In this document: one piece after another, positions 50,230 to 58,609 of the stretch
Numbering within the stretch: position 1 is the stretch's first letter
Layout of the letters: each line of letters opens with the position of its first letter
Source of the DNA: Ramlibacter monticola
GTDB lineage: Bacteria; Pseudomonadota; Gammaproteobacteria; Burkholderiales; Burkholderiaceae_C
Assembly (NCBI RefSeq): GCF_016722785.1
Contig: NZ_JAEQNE010000003.1
Span: forward strand, 309,001 to 373,000
Length of the DNA stretch: 64,000 nt
Reading direction: 5' to 3'
Position numbers and translations under genes: made by a program
The notes under the pieces: model-generated
Database searches by the model: none
The model's input: only the letters and a program-made list of their open reading frames with translations
Told to the model about the DNA's origin: nothing

Positions 50230-50808
50230 CTACCGACATTTGGACCGTCGCGAGCGAAACCGATGTCTGCAGCGGAGCTTGGGGCGGGCGGGCGGTGGCC
50301 ATGGAAATCGTCCGTGCCCTGGGCCAGGTGCTGCGCGCGAGGCCGCGGCGACGTGCGCGGGATACAGGCCGCCGTCCAGCCGGATGAGACGGTCCACCTG
50401 GCCGCCGCGCCAGGCGCGCCACGCGCCGGCGACCGCGCCGATGTGGCCGAAGCTCGCGTGCAGCAAGCTCGATGCTTCGCGGCCGACGGCGAACACGAAA
50501 TCCCCGACGCGCGGTCCCGAAGCCATGCGTCGCTCGACCACGGGCACCGTGGCGTCGCTGCCCACCACGGCAAGGTCGGTGGCCGGGTCGATACCGCGCA
50601 CCTCCCCCGCGACCGCCTCGCCCGACGGCAGAACGAGTTGCACGCGACTCGCGTGACCGACGGCGTTCGCCGCGGTGACCAGGACGTTTGCACGCCAGGC
50701 GAACGCGCTCGCGGTGCCGACGCGCCGGCAGCGGACCGCGACCACCGATGGTTTGACGCGTTCGACCGCATCGGCCAGTTGCGGGTGGGAGTGAGGGGTG
50801 TCGTTCAT
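50230..50808 (-). pseudogene. Trypsin-like (HtrA/S1C) protease remnant, truncated
   Basis: From ATG 50808 the first about 145 codons look like the start of a DegP/HtrA-type domain: LADAVERVKPSVVAVRC, VLVTAANAVGHASRVQLVLP, IDPATDLAVVGSD, and FVFAVGRE. The catalytic His position reads TAANAV instead of TAAHVV. After RLDGGLYP, where the GNSGGP serine loop should follow, the sequence turns into an unrelated Pro/Arg-rich tail to a stop at 50230. There is no Ser motif, so the protein cannot be an active protease. Alternatively it belongs to a catalytically dead S1C branch, but the lost C-terminus favours decay. Confidence 0.55.
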
Positions 50809-50919
50809 GCACCGCATCGTGCGCCGGTGACGGGCAAAGGGCCACTGGCCGGGCGGGCAGGGAAGCCTCGCCACTCGGGCAGTCCGCTGGCGAACTGAGC
50901 GAAAGCGTTGCGCGGTAAG

Positions 50920-51885
50920 CTAGAACTTGTAGAGCCGTGCGGGATTGTCGACCAGGATCCGCTTGCGGACGGCCGCGTCCGGTTCCCACACGGCCAACTG
51001 GTTCAGCAGCCTTCCATCATCGATCTGCAGCAGCGGTGTGACGTCGCTTGTCTTCCTTCCCGGCGGCGTGACGGAATCCGGATGCGGCCAGTCGGTTCCC
51101 CAGATGATGCGATCCGGGTTCGCCGCGATCAGGGCCTTCGCGAAGGGAACGACGTCGTCGTAGTTCGGGGCAAGCGTCGAGGCGCGATACGCTCCCGAGA
51201 TCTTCACGTAGGTATTGCCCGACTTCACGAGTCCGACCAGCTCCGGGAATCCGGGCTGCTGCAGACCTGCCGCTGCCTGGATGCCGCCGAAGTGGTCGAA
51301 GACGACCGGGACGGGAGCCGCGACAAACGTTTCCTTGATGAGAGGAATCATCGAGGCATTCGTGTAGACCTGGACGTGCCAGCCACGATCCTTCGCACGA
51401 TTGACTGCGGCGTTGAAGCGCCGCTTCGCCTCCTCCGGATCGTTGATGCCGCCGGTCGCGAGGTTCACGCGCACGCCGCGAACGCCCGCCTTTGCCATCG
51501 CATCGAGCTCTGCATCGGAGTTGTTCGGGCCGATCACGGCGACTCCCCGCGCGTCCGATCCGCGCGCCTTCATTCCGAAGAGCGTTGCAGCGTTGTCGGT
51601 GCCGTAGACGCTCGGTGTGACGATCACCACGCGCTGCATGTGAAGCGCCTGATGCAGCGCCTTCATCTCCTCGGGCGAGGCGAGCTCGGGCGTGTAGACG
51701 CGCCCATCGAACCACGGGAATCTTGCGGGATCACCGTGGATGTGCGTATGGCAATCGCACGCGCCGGGCGGGATGGCGAAGTTGACCGGTGTGGAGGGTT
51801 GCGAAGGCCCGGCGATGGCCCATCGCGCTCGCGACACCGCACTCGCGGCGATCGCACCAAGCAAGACATCACGTCTGGTTGTCAT
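50920..51885 (-). CDS. Exported amidohydrolase-family protein (PDC-lactonase-like)
   Basis: 321 residues from ATG 51885 (AGGAGGG upstream). It has a twin-arginine-type leader (TTRRDVLLGAIAASAVS). The metal motif CDCHTHIHGD, VVFDHFGGIQAA, YVKISGAYR and IIWGTDWPHPD identify the amidohydrolase 2 family, which includes 2-pyrone-4,6-dicarboxylate lactonase and 4-sulfomuconolactonase. It may hydrolyse an aromatic-derived lactone in the periplasm. It stands intact between broken genes. Confidence 0.85.
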   Translation of the reverse strand: MTTRRDVLLGAIAASAVSRARWAIAGPSQPSTPVNFAIPPGACDCHTHIHGDPARFPWFDGRVYTPELASPEEMKALHQALHMQRVVIVTPSVYGTDNAATLFGMKARGSDARGVAVIGPNNSDAELDAMAKAGVRGVRVNLATGGINDPEEAKRRFNAAVNRAKDRGWHVQVYTNASMIPLIKETFVAAPVPVVFDHFGGIQAAAGLQQPGFPELVGLVKSGNTYVKISGAYRASTLAPNYDDVVPFAKALIAANPDRIIWGTDWPHPDSVTPPGRKTSDVTPLLQIDDGRLLNQLAVWEPDAAVRKRILVDNPARLYKF

Positions 51886-51995
51886 CGTGTTCCCTCCTGG
51901 TTGGAGTGCGGACCCTGCAAGCAGCACGCCTCCCTGGGGCGCAGGCGCGACCGCGGCGACGGATCTTCCTGCCTGACCGGCTTCGAGCGCCAGCA

Positions 51996-52133
51996 TTATT
52001 TCGCCCCAGGCGAGGCAGGTAAAGAGCTTCGCCTGCTGCCCTTCCATTGCGCCTGCCAAATCAGGAAGATCGTGTTCCAGGCTGCCAGCGCCGCGCCGAC
52101 CGCAAAGAAGGTGGAAGGAAAGCGCCGCTTCAG
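51996..52133 (-). pseudogene. Short membrane-protein frame, start codon apparently lost
   Basis: A 45-codon frame reads LKRRFPSTFFAVGAALAAWN and TIFLIWQAQWKGSRR, one membrane span followed by basic residues. The first codon is CTG overlapping the TGA of the cupredoxin remnant (CTGA), where ATGA would be the usual overlap. This suggests a former ATG changed to CTG. No other start lies near. Weak evidence. Confidence 0.3.
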
Positions 52134-52216
52134 GACTCGATGATCATGCGGCCGTGCATCTCCTCGTGATGGTCGCCGCAGAAGCTGTCGCACACGAAGT
52201 CGTAGCTGCCGGGGCT
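52130..52216 (-). pseudogene. Cupredoxin C-terminal remnant with copper-ligand motif
   Basis: The last 28 codons of this frame read SPGSYDFVCDSFCGDHHEEM and HGRMIIES before TGA at 52130. The C-x3-C-x2-(D)H-x3-M set is the CuA/cupredoxin ligand pattern of cytochrome-oxidase-subunit-II-like and related exported copper proteins. Upstream, the frame loses similarity and no start or signal peptide can be found, so only the C-terminal end remains. The rest of 52217-52479 contains no gene that I can support. Confidence 0.5.
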
Positions 52217-52479
52217 CGGCAGCCGGGAGCGCCACGCGCGTGACGGAACTCGCCCGGGACGGAGTTCTCGCCGAGGCGGAGGGCAGAGTCGACTACGGCC
52301 CGCTTCAACTCCGCTTGGTCTGTAGTTGCCGTGGCTCATTCTTACCGGGCTACGCACAGTTTGGGTTGGCAGGCGCACGCGGGAGATCTTTTCTGACGCG
52401 AGCCGACAAGGCTTTCCTGCGGAGCTCCGCCATTCTCGGAGGCATGCTCTACCACATGCACAACAGTTGGGAGCAGTTC

Positions 52480-52662
52480 ATGGCAACCACGACGAAGTCC
52501 ACGCGGGGACGTGCCCAGGATCGCGCCAAGGTGGCGGGCGAACAGGAACACGAGGTGCGCTATTCCGCCAAGAAGGCTGGCGCTTCAGCCTCCGATGTAA
52601 AGCGCGCGGTCAAGAGCGTGGGCAACTCGCGGCAGAAGGTCGAGCGCGCACTGAAAGAATAA
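52480..52662 (+). CDS. Small DUF3606-type protein
   Basis: 60 residues from ATG 52480 with GGGAG 6 bases upstream. Sequence ATTTKSTRGRAQDRAKVAGE then EVRYSAKKAGASASDVKRAV; the pattern D-R-x(4)-x-E-x-EV-x-Y-x-AKK-x-G-S-x-x-x-V-x-x-AV is typical of DUF3606 proteins. Function unknown; possibly stress-related. It is the only intact small gene of this decayed region. Confidence 0.8.
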   Translation: MATTTKSTRGRAQDRAKVAGEQEHEVRYSAKKAGASASDVKRAVKSVGNSRQKVERALKE

Positions 52663-52734
52663 GGGTGCGCCTGGTTACACCGTCGGTGCCCTCAAGCACT
52701 GAAGCCGACTTGTGTACCAAGGGATGCTCAACGC

Positions 52735-52827
52735 GCGGTGACGCTCGAGCTGGGAGGCAAGTCGCCCAACATCGTCTTTGATGACGCCGATCTCGATCAA
52801 GCCGTCAAGGGCGGGGTGTCGGGCATT
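52735..52827 (+). pseudogene. Aldehyde dehydrogenase fragment
   Basis: The frame at 52738 reads VTLELGGKSPNIVFDDADLD and then QAVKGGV before similarity ends. This is the conserved catalytic-Glu segment of NAD-dependent ALDHs (ELGGKSP). Nothing ALDH-like precedes or follows, so it is a remnant of about 27 residues from a lost gene. Confidence 0.65.
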
Positions 52828-52843
52828 CCCCTTGGGAAGGGGG

Positions 52844-53020
52844 ATGCAGTGGAGGAAGTCGGTGCTTCTGTGGGCCGCTGTGCTCCTCTCACTTTGGGGT
52901 GCGACCGCGTGCAATCTGGTGCACGCGCCCCAATTCGGGAGCAGCGACAAGCTCCATCTGCCGCGCGACCGCTGGCACGTTGTATGCAGTGCGCCGGAAC
53001 CTTCATTCCGGAGTCACCGC
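52844..53020 (+). other. Lipoprotein-like leader in frame with the following binding protein
   Basis: ATG 52844, preceded by GGGAAGGGGG, opens a frame MQWRKSVLLWAAVLLSLWG followed by ATAC, a plausible lipobox. It continues NLVHAPQFGSSDKLHLPRDR and runs without a stop into the Met at 53021 of the binding protein, which has its own signal peptide. It is probably the start of a truncated lipoprotein gene that happens to be in frame. An alternative is a real N-terminal extension of 59 residues. Confidence 0.35.
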
Positions 53021-54631
53021 ATGATCCATTTCCGGGCGCGCCTGGCCCCCTGGTTGTTCGCCGCCCCCCTGGCCCTCGCGCTCCACGTCGACGTGTTCGC
53101 CGAAACGGTGGCGCGCTATGGCATCTCCATGGCCGACATCCCGATGACGACGGGGCAGCCGGACCGCGGCGCCGGCGCCTATCAGTTCACCGGCCACACG
53201 CTGTACGACCCGCTGGTGGCCTGGGAAGCCAACATAGGCGACCGGCCCGGCAAGCTGGTGCCCGGCCTGGCCACGGAGTGGAAGGTGGACCCCAGCGACC
53301 AGAAGGTCTGGCGCTTCGCCCTGCGCCACGGCGTGAAGTTCCACGACGGCTCGGCCTTCACTGCGGACGCGGTGCTCTGGAACCTGGAGAAGGTCCTCAA
53401 CGACAAGTCGCCGCAGTTCGATGCGAAGCAGGCCGCCCAGGTCAAGCCGCGCATCCCCTCCATCGCCTCCTGGCGCAAGGTCGACGACTTCACGGTGGAG
53501 ATCACCACCAAAGAGGTCAACGCGCTGTTCCCGTACGAGCTGCCGTGGTTCCTCATGAGCAGTCCCGCGCAGTGGGAGAAGGTCGGGCACGACTGGAACA
53601 GGTTCGCCTCGCAGCCTTCCGGGACGGGCCCGTTCCGGCTCGACAAGCTGGTGCCGCGCGAACGCGCCGAGCTGGTGAAGAACGCAGGCTACTGGGACAA
53701 GAGCCGCGTCGCGAAGACGGACCGCATCGTGCTGCTGCCGATCCCGGACGCCATCACGCGGGCCAATGCGCTGCTCAATGGCCAGGTGGACCTGATCGAG
53801 ACGCCGCCGCCGGACATGATGCCGCAGCTCTCCTCGCGCGGCTTCAAGCTGGTGCAGAACGTGACGCCCCACGTCTGGCCCTATCACTTCAGCACCTTGC
53901 CCGGCTCGCCCTGGGCCGACATCCGCGTGCGCAAGGCGGTCAACCTCGCGATCGATCGGAACGCCGTGGTGAAGTTGCTCAACGGCCTGGCCCAGCCCGC
54001 CTCGGGGCAGCTGGACAGGACGAGTCCCTGGTACGGCAAGCCTGCGTTCCAGATCAAGTATGACCTCGCGCAGGCGCGTGCCCTCATGGCACAGGCGGGC
54101 TACGGCCCGTCGAAGCCGTTGAAGGCCAAGGTGATCATCGCGCAGGGGGGAACCGGCCAGATGCTGTCGCTGCCGATGAACGAATTTGTGCAGCAAAGCC
54201 TGGCCGAGATCGGCGTGCAGCTCGAATTCGAGGTGGTCGAACTCGAGAACCTTTACCTGCACTGGCGCTCCGGCGCCAAGGCCGACATGAACGGAGGCAA
54301 GGGCATCACCGCCATCAACCTCGGCTACGTCACCGCCGATCCTTTCTACGCGCTCACCCGCTTCGCCTACGCCAAGTACGCGGCGCCGAATGGCGTGAAC
54401 TGGGGCTACTACGACAACCCGAAGGTCAACGCCACGATCGACAGGATCCGCACGACCTTCGACACGAAGGCGCAGGACCAGTTGCTCGCCACCGTGCACC
54501 AGCAGATGGTGGACGACGCGCTGATGCTCTGGGTGGTGCACGACACCAACCCGCACGCGCTGTCGCCCAGGGTCCGCAGCTTCGTGCAGGCGCAGCACTG
54601 GTTCCAGGACCTGACCACGATCGGCATGTAG
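53021..54631 (+). CDS. Peptide-type (family 5) ABC transporter binding protein
   Basis: 536 residues from ATG 53021 (GGAG 7 bases upstream), signal peptide ending near DVFAE. Family 5 landmarks: HTLYDPLVAWEAN, PGLATEWKVDPSDQKVWRFAL, LRHGVKFHDGSAFTADAVLWN, RKAVNLAIDRNAVVKLLNG and DDALMLWVVHDTNPHAL. It heads a five-gene dpp/opp-like operon and starts translation 4 bases before the permease. The ligand could be a peptide, glutathione, opine or similar; not determined. Confidence 0.88.
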   Translation: MIHFRARLAPWLFAAPLALALHVDVFAETVARYGISMADIPMTTGQPDRGAGAYQFTGHTLYDPLVAWEANIGDRPGKLVPGLATEWKVDPSDQKVWRFALRHGVKFHDGSAFTADAVLWNLEKVLNDKSPQFDAKQAAQVKPRIPSIASWRKVDDFTVEITTKEVNALFPYELPWFLMSSPAQWEKVGHDWNRFASQPSGTGPFRLDKLVPRERAELVKNAGYWDKSRVAKTDRIVLLPIPDAITRANALLNGQVDLIETPPPDMMPQLSSRGFKLVQNVTPHVWPYHFSTLPGSPWADIRVRKAVNLAIDRNAVVKLLNGLAQPASGQLDRTSPWYGKPAFQIKYDLAQARALMAQAGYGPSKPLKAKVIIAQGGTGQMLSLPMNEFVQQSLAEIGVQLEFEVVELENLYLHWRSGAKADMNGGKGITAINLGYVTADPFYALTRFAYAKYAAPNGVNWGYYDNPKVNATIDRIRTTFDTKAQDQLLATVHQQMVDDALMLWVVHDTNPHALSPRVRSFVQAQHWFQDLTTIGM

Positions 54632-54634
54632 CGC

Positions 54635-55582
54635 ATGCTGGCCTACCTGGTCCGACGCGTGCTGTATGCCGTGCCCATCGCCTTCGGCGTCACGGTCATC
54701 GCTTTCCTGCTGGTGCAGATCGCGCCGGGCGATCCGCTCAACGCGATCGCGCCGGCCGACGCGACCAAGGAAGCCATCGACGGGCTCAAGTCCGCCTACG
54801 GGCTGGATCGCCCGCTGCCGGTGCAATATGGCCTCTGGCTCTGGCGCGCCCTGCACGGCGACCTGGGCAGTTCCATCGCAACCGGCCGCCACGTGCTGGA
54901 CGAAGTGCTGGCGGCCGTCGGCAACACCCTGGTGCTGGCGGGCGCCGCGTCGCTGGTGGGCGTGGTGCTGGGATGCGTGCTCGGCGCGCTGGCGGGCGCA
55001 CGGTCCGGCAGCGTGGTCGACCGCGCGGCGACGGTGCTCTCCGTGATCGGCGTCAGCATCCCGCATTACTGGCTCGGGATGGTGCTCACGATCGTATTCT
55101 CCGTGTGGCTCGGCCTCTTTCCCGCGATGGGCGCCGGCGCTGGGGACGGCTGGGCCTGGGACGCGGAGCACGTGAAGCACCTCGTGCTGCCCGCCGTCAC
55201 GCTCGGGGTGATCCCCCTCGGCATCGTTACGCGCACGGTCCGCGCGCTGGTCGCGGAGACCCTGCAGCAGGAGTTCGTCATCGCCCTGCACGCCCGCGGG
55301 CTGCCGGCGGCGCGCGTGTCCCTGCATGTCGCGAAGAACGCCGCGCCCACCGTTCTCGCTGTCGCCGGGCTGCAGATCGGCTACCTCATGGGCGGTTCCA
55401 TCCTGGTGGAAACCGTGTTCGCCTGGCCGGGCACCGGCTTCCTGCTGAACACCGCGATCTTCCAGCGCGACCTGCCGCTGCTGCAGGGGACCATCCTCGT
55501 GCTGTGCATGTTCTTCGTGCTGCTGAACCTGCTGGTGGACTTGCTCCAGCCGCTGCTCGATCCGCGCATGGCGCGCCACTGA
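54635..55582 (+). CDS. Peptide-type ABC transporter permease, DppB-like
   Basis: 315 residues, six membrane segments. Opens MLAYLVRRVLYAVPIAFGVT, then FLLVQIAPGDPLN and LPVQYGLWLWRALHGDLGSS; the EAA-type loop is RTVRALVAETLQQEFVIALHARG. DppB family without doubt. Start 3 bases behind the binding protein stop. Confidence 0.92.
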   Translation: MLAYLVRRVLYAVPIAFGVTVIAFLLVQIAPGDPLNAIAPADATKEAIDGLKSAYGLDRPLPVQYGLWLWRALHGDLGSSIATGRHVLDEVLAAVGNTLVLAGAASLVGVVLGCVLGALAGARSGSVVDRAATVLSVIGVSIPHYWLGMVLTIVFSVWLGLFPAMGAGAGDGWAWDAEHVKHLVLPAVTLGVIPLGIVTRTVRALVAETLQQEFVIALHARGLPAARVSLHVAKNAAPTVLAVAGLQIGYLMGGSILVETVFAWPGTGFLLNTAIFQRDLPLLQGTILVLCMFFVLLNLLVDLLQPLLDPRMARH

Positions 55583-55583
55583 C

Positions 55584-56468
55584 ATGAATACCCTGGTGCT
55601 GACTCCCCCGCTCGCGCCGGCAGCTGCGCCGGTCCCGAGCTACTGGCGCGGCGTGCTGCGCGCGCTGCTGCGGGACCGGGTCGCCATGGCCGCTGCGCTG
55701 GTCCTGCTGTCGATCGTGCTGGCAGCGCTGCTTGCGCCCTGGCTGGCTCCGGCGGATCCGTACAAGGCCAGCATGCTGCGGCGGCTGCAGGCCGTCGGCA
55801 GTCCCGGCCACCTGCTCGGCACCGACGAACTCGGCCGCGACCTGCTGGCCCGCCTGATGTACGGCGGCCGGCTGTCGCTGCTGATGGGCGTGCTGCCGGT
55901 CGCGCTCGCGTTCGGGATCGGCACCACCCTGGGCGTGCTGGTGGGTTACATCGGCGGACGCCTCAACACGGTGGTGATGCGCACGCTCGACGTGTTCTAT
56001 GCGTTTCCGTCCGTGCTGCTGGCCGTCGCGATCTCCGGGGCGATGGGGCCGGGGCTGTCCAACAGCATGATCGCCCTCACGCTGGTGTTCGTGCCGCAGG
56101 TGGTGCGCGTGGCGGAAAGCGCCACCACGCAGGTGCGCCGCCTCGACTACCTGGAGGCCGCGCGCATGAGCGGCGCGGGGGCGCTGTCCATCGTCCGCGT
56201 GCACGTCCTGGCTAACGTGCTCGGGCCCGTGTTCGTCTATGCGACCGGCCTGGTGAGCGTCAGCATGATCCTCGGCTCCGGCCTGTCCTTCCTCGGCCTG
56301 GGCGTCAAGCCGCCGGAGCCGGAGTGGGGCCTGATGCTCAACACCTTGCGCGCTGCGATCTTCACCAATCCGTGGGTCGCGGCGCTGCCGGGGGTGATGA
56401 TCTTCGCCACCTCCATCGCGTCCAACCTGCTGGCCGACGGCCTGCGTTCCGCCATGGAGATCCGCTGA
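55584..56468 (+). CDS. Peptide-type ABC transporter permease, DppC-like
   Basis: 294 residues. Conserved: LLGTDELGRDLLARLMYGGRL, VVMRTLDVFYAFPSVLLAVAI, QVRRLDYLEAARMSGAGALS and GSGLSFLGLGVKPPEPEWGLM. The stop overlaps the next ATG. Forms the channel with the DppB-like partner. Confidence 0.92.
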   Translation: MNTLVLTPPLAPAAAPVPSYWRGVLRALLRDRVAMAAALVLLSIVLAALLAPWLAPADPYKASMLRRLQAVGSPGHLLGTDELGRDLLARLMYGGRLSLLMGVLPVALAFGIGTTLGVLVGYIGGRLNTVVMRTLDVFYAFPSVLLAVAISGAMGPGLSNSMIALTLVFVPQVVRVAESATTQVRRLDYLEAARMSGAGALSIVRVHVLANVLGPVFVYATGLVSVSMILGSGLSFLGLGVKPPEPEWGLMLNTLRAAIFTNPWVAALPGVMIFATSIASNLLADGLRSAMEIR

Positions 56469-57523
56469 TGAATTCCCTGGCGCCGATATCGCCGGCGGAC
56501 CGTGGCGGCCCCGCCCAGCCGCTGCTGTCGGCCCGCGGGCTGGTGAAGCGCTTCCCGTTGCGGGGCGCGTTCTGGAGCGGCAAGGCGCGCCACGTGCATG
56601 CGGTCGATGGCGTCAGCTTCGACGTGGCCAAAGGCGAGACGCTCGGCATCGTCGGCGAGTCCGGCTGCGGAAAGTCCACCACGGCGCGACTGCTGGCCCG
56701 CCTGCTGCCGGCGGACGCCGGCGAACTGGTCTTCGACGGTGAGGGCGTGGGCACCTTTGGCGGCATCGCGCTGCGCGAGTTCCGCCGCAAGCTGCAGATG
56801 GTGTTCCAGGATTCCTTCGCCTCGCTGAATCCGCGCCTGCCGGTCGTCGAGACGATCGCCTACGGGCCGCGCGTGCACGGATTGCCTGCGGCGCAAGCCC
56901 TGGAGCGCGCCCGCGGACTGCTGGCGCGGGTGGGCCTCGAGCCGGCGCAGATCGCGTACCGCTATCCGCATGAGCTCTCCGGGGGGCAGCGCCAGCGCGT
57001 CAACATTGCCCGCGCGCTCGCCTTCGAGCCGCGACTGCTGATCCTGGACGAGGCCGTCGCGGCGCTGGACAAGTCGGTGCAGGCGCAGGTGCTCAATCTG
57101 CTGCAGGAACTCAAGGAGGAGCGCGGCCTGACCTACTGCTTCATCTCGCACGACCTGCAGGTCGTGCAGTACCTGAGCGACCGCGTGCTGGTGATGTACC
57201 TCGGGCAGGTCGTGGAGATCGGGCCGGTGGACGCGCTGTTTCGCCGGCCGCGCCATCCGTACACCGCGGCGTTGCTGTCGGCGGTGCCCTCCATGGACCC
57301 GGCGTGTCGCACCGAGCGCGCGCCGCTGGCGGGCGACCCGCCCAATCCCATCGCGCCGCCGAGCGGCTGCCGCTTCCGCGACCGCTGCCCGCGCGCGGCA
57401 GCCGTGTGCGCGACGCGCACGCCGCAACTGCTGCCGGTGGGGGAGGGCGCGCAGGCCGCCTGCCACCTGAACGACCCTGCCTCGGATCACCCGCAAGCCG
57501 TGCCGCCGGAGCGTGCTGCATGA
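56468..57523 (+). CDS. Peptide-type ABC transporter ATPase, DppF/OppF-like
   Basis: 351 residues. Walker A GESGCGKSTTARLLA, signature LSGGQRQRVNIARAL, Walker B LLILDEAVAALDKSVQAQ (the usual DEPTSALD reads DEAVAALD), switch FISHDLQ, and the family C-terminal CRFRDRCPRAAAVC cysteine cluster. Starts with overlap to the DppC stop and ends overlapping the DppD-like start. Confidence 0.9.
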   Translation: MNSLAPISPADRGGPAQPLLSARGLVKRFPLRGAFWSGKARHVHAVDGVSFDVAKGETLGIVGESGCGKSTTARLLARLLPADAGELVFDGEGVGTFGGIALREFRRKLQMVFQDSFASLNPRLPVVETIAYGPRVHGLPAAQALERARGLLARVGLEPAQIAYRYPHELSGGQRQRVNIARALAFEPRLLILDEAVAALDKSVQAQVLNLLQELKEERGLTYCFISHDLQVVQYLSDRVLVMYLGQVVEIGPVDALFRRPRHPYTAALLSAVPSMDPACRTERAPLAGDPPNPIAPPSGCRFRDRCPRAAAVCATRTPQLLPVGEGAQAACHLNDPASDHPQAVPPERAA

Positions 57524-58500
57524 CCTTGCCCACCCCGGTCGTGCAGGTCAGCGACTTGCACCTCGCCTTCACCGGCGCGCGCAGTGCCCACGCGCTGAAC
57601 GGCGTGAGCTTCGAGGTGCGCCCCGGCGAGGTGCTGGGCCTGCTCGGCGAGTCGGGTTCCGGCAAGAGCGTGACTCTGCGCGCGTTGCTGCGCCTGCATC
57701 CGGAGGCTCGCACCCGCGTGTCGGGACGGATGTTCGTCGACGGCCAGGACGTGCTCGCCCTGCGGGGACGCGGCCTGCAGCGCTATCGCGGCGGCACCGT
57801 GTCCATGGTGTTCCAGGAGCCCGGGCTCGCGTTCGACCCGGTGTACAGCGTGGGGGCGCAGATCGCGGAGGCCGTCCGCGCGCACGAGCCCGTCGACCGC
57901 GCCATCGCGCGCCATCGCACGCTGCAGATGCTGGACCGGGTGCAGATCCCGCAGGCGCGCCGCCGCTACGACGCTTACCCGCACGAACTGTCCGGGGGGA
58001 TGCGGCAGCGGGCGATGATCGCGCTGGCGCTGGCCTGCCGCCCGAAGCTGCTGCTGGCGGACGAGCCCACCACCGCGCTGGACGCAACGGTGCAGATCCA
58101 GATCCTGCTGCTGCTGCGCGAGTTGCAGCGGGAGACTGGCATGGCGGTGATCTTCGTGACGCACGACATCGGTGCGGCCGTGGAGGTCTCGGACCGGCTC
58201 GCCGTGATGTACGCGGGCCGCATCGTGGAGCAGGGCCCGGCGGAGCGCGTGGTGAAGGCGCCGCGCCACCCCTACTCGGCCGGGCTGCTGGGCGCCAGCG
58301 TGAACGCCGCCCCGCGCGGGCGGCCGCTGCCTGCCATCCCGGGGGCGCCGCCAGACCTTGCCGTGCCGGTGGCCGGCTGCCCGTTTGCGCCGCGCTGCGG
58401 GAGGGCGCAGCGTGCCTGCAGCGTGCAGCCGCCTGCGTTCGACGACGGCCCGGGCGTGGCGTGCTGGGCGCCGCTGCAGCCGCTGTCGCTGTCGGCATAG
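57520..58500 (+). CDS. Peptide-type ABC transporter ATPase, DppD/OppD-like
   Basis: 326 residues. Walker A GESGSGKSVTLRALL, signature LSGGMRQRAMIALAL, Walker B LLLADEPTTALDATVQ, switch FVTHDIGAA, and the C-terminal CPFAPRCGRAQRAC cysteines. Both ATPases keep intact motifs, unlike the LivG/LivF pair of this window. Convergent with the racemase-family gene. Confidence 0.9.
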   Translation: MTLPTPVVQVSDLHLAFTGARSAHALNGVSFEVRPGEVLGLLGESGSGKSVTLRALLRLHPEARTRVSGRMFVDGQDVLALRGRGLQRYRGGTVSMVFQEPGLAFDPVYSVGAQIAEAVRAHEPVDRAIARHRTLQMLDRVQIPQARRRYDAYPHELSGGMRQRAMIALALACRPKLLLADEPTTALDATVQIQILLLLRELQRETGMAVIFVTHDIGAAVEVSDRLAVMYAGRIVEQGPAERVVKAPRHPYSAGLLGASVNAAPRGRPLPAIPGAPPDLAVPVAGCPFAPRCGRAQRACSVQPPAFDDGPGVACWAPLQPLSLSA

Positions 58501-58519
58501 CCGCGCGCCCTGCTTTCCC

Positions 58520-58537
58520 GGCGCGCCCGTGCGCGCC
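58520..58537. terminator. Stem-loop between convergent genes
   Basis: GGCGCGC (58520-58526) and GCGCGCC (58531-58537) form a 7-bp stem with a CCGT loop, 20 bases after the DppD-like stop. A second palindrome TGCACC-T-GGTGCA follows at 58541-58553. No T-run; a bidirectional terminator role is inferred. Confidence 0.45.
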
Positions 58538-58609
58538 AGATGCACCTGGTGCAGCGTGATCTTGTTGATCTTGTCAGCAGCGCTGCCGTCAGCGCCTGAT
58601 CCCTGTCCG

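Noticed and set aside
52844..54631. Treating the 595-residue frame from 52844 as the real binding-protein start
   Set aside because: The Met at 53021 has its own ribosome site and signal peptide, which fits the family start better.
56468..57523. Walker B reading DEAVAALD instead of DEPTSALD in the DppF-like ATPase
   Set aside because: The catalytic Asp-Glu pair is intact and the Pro position varies among oligopeptide ATPases.
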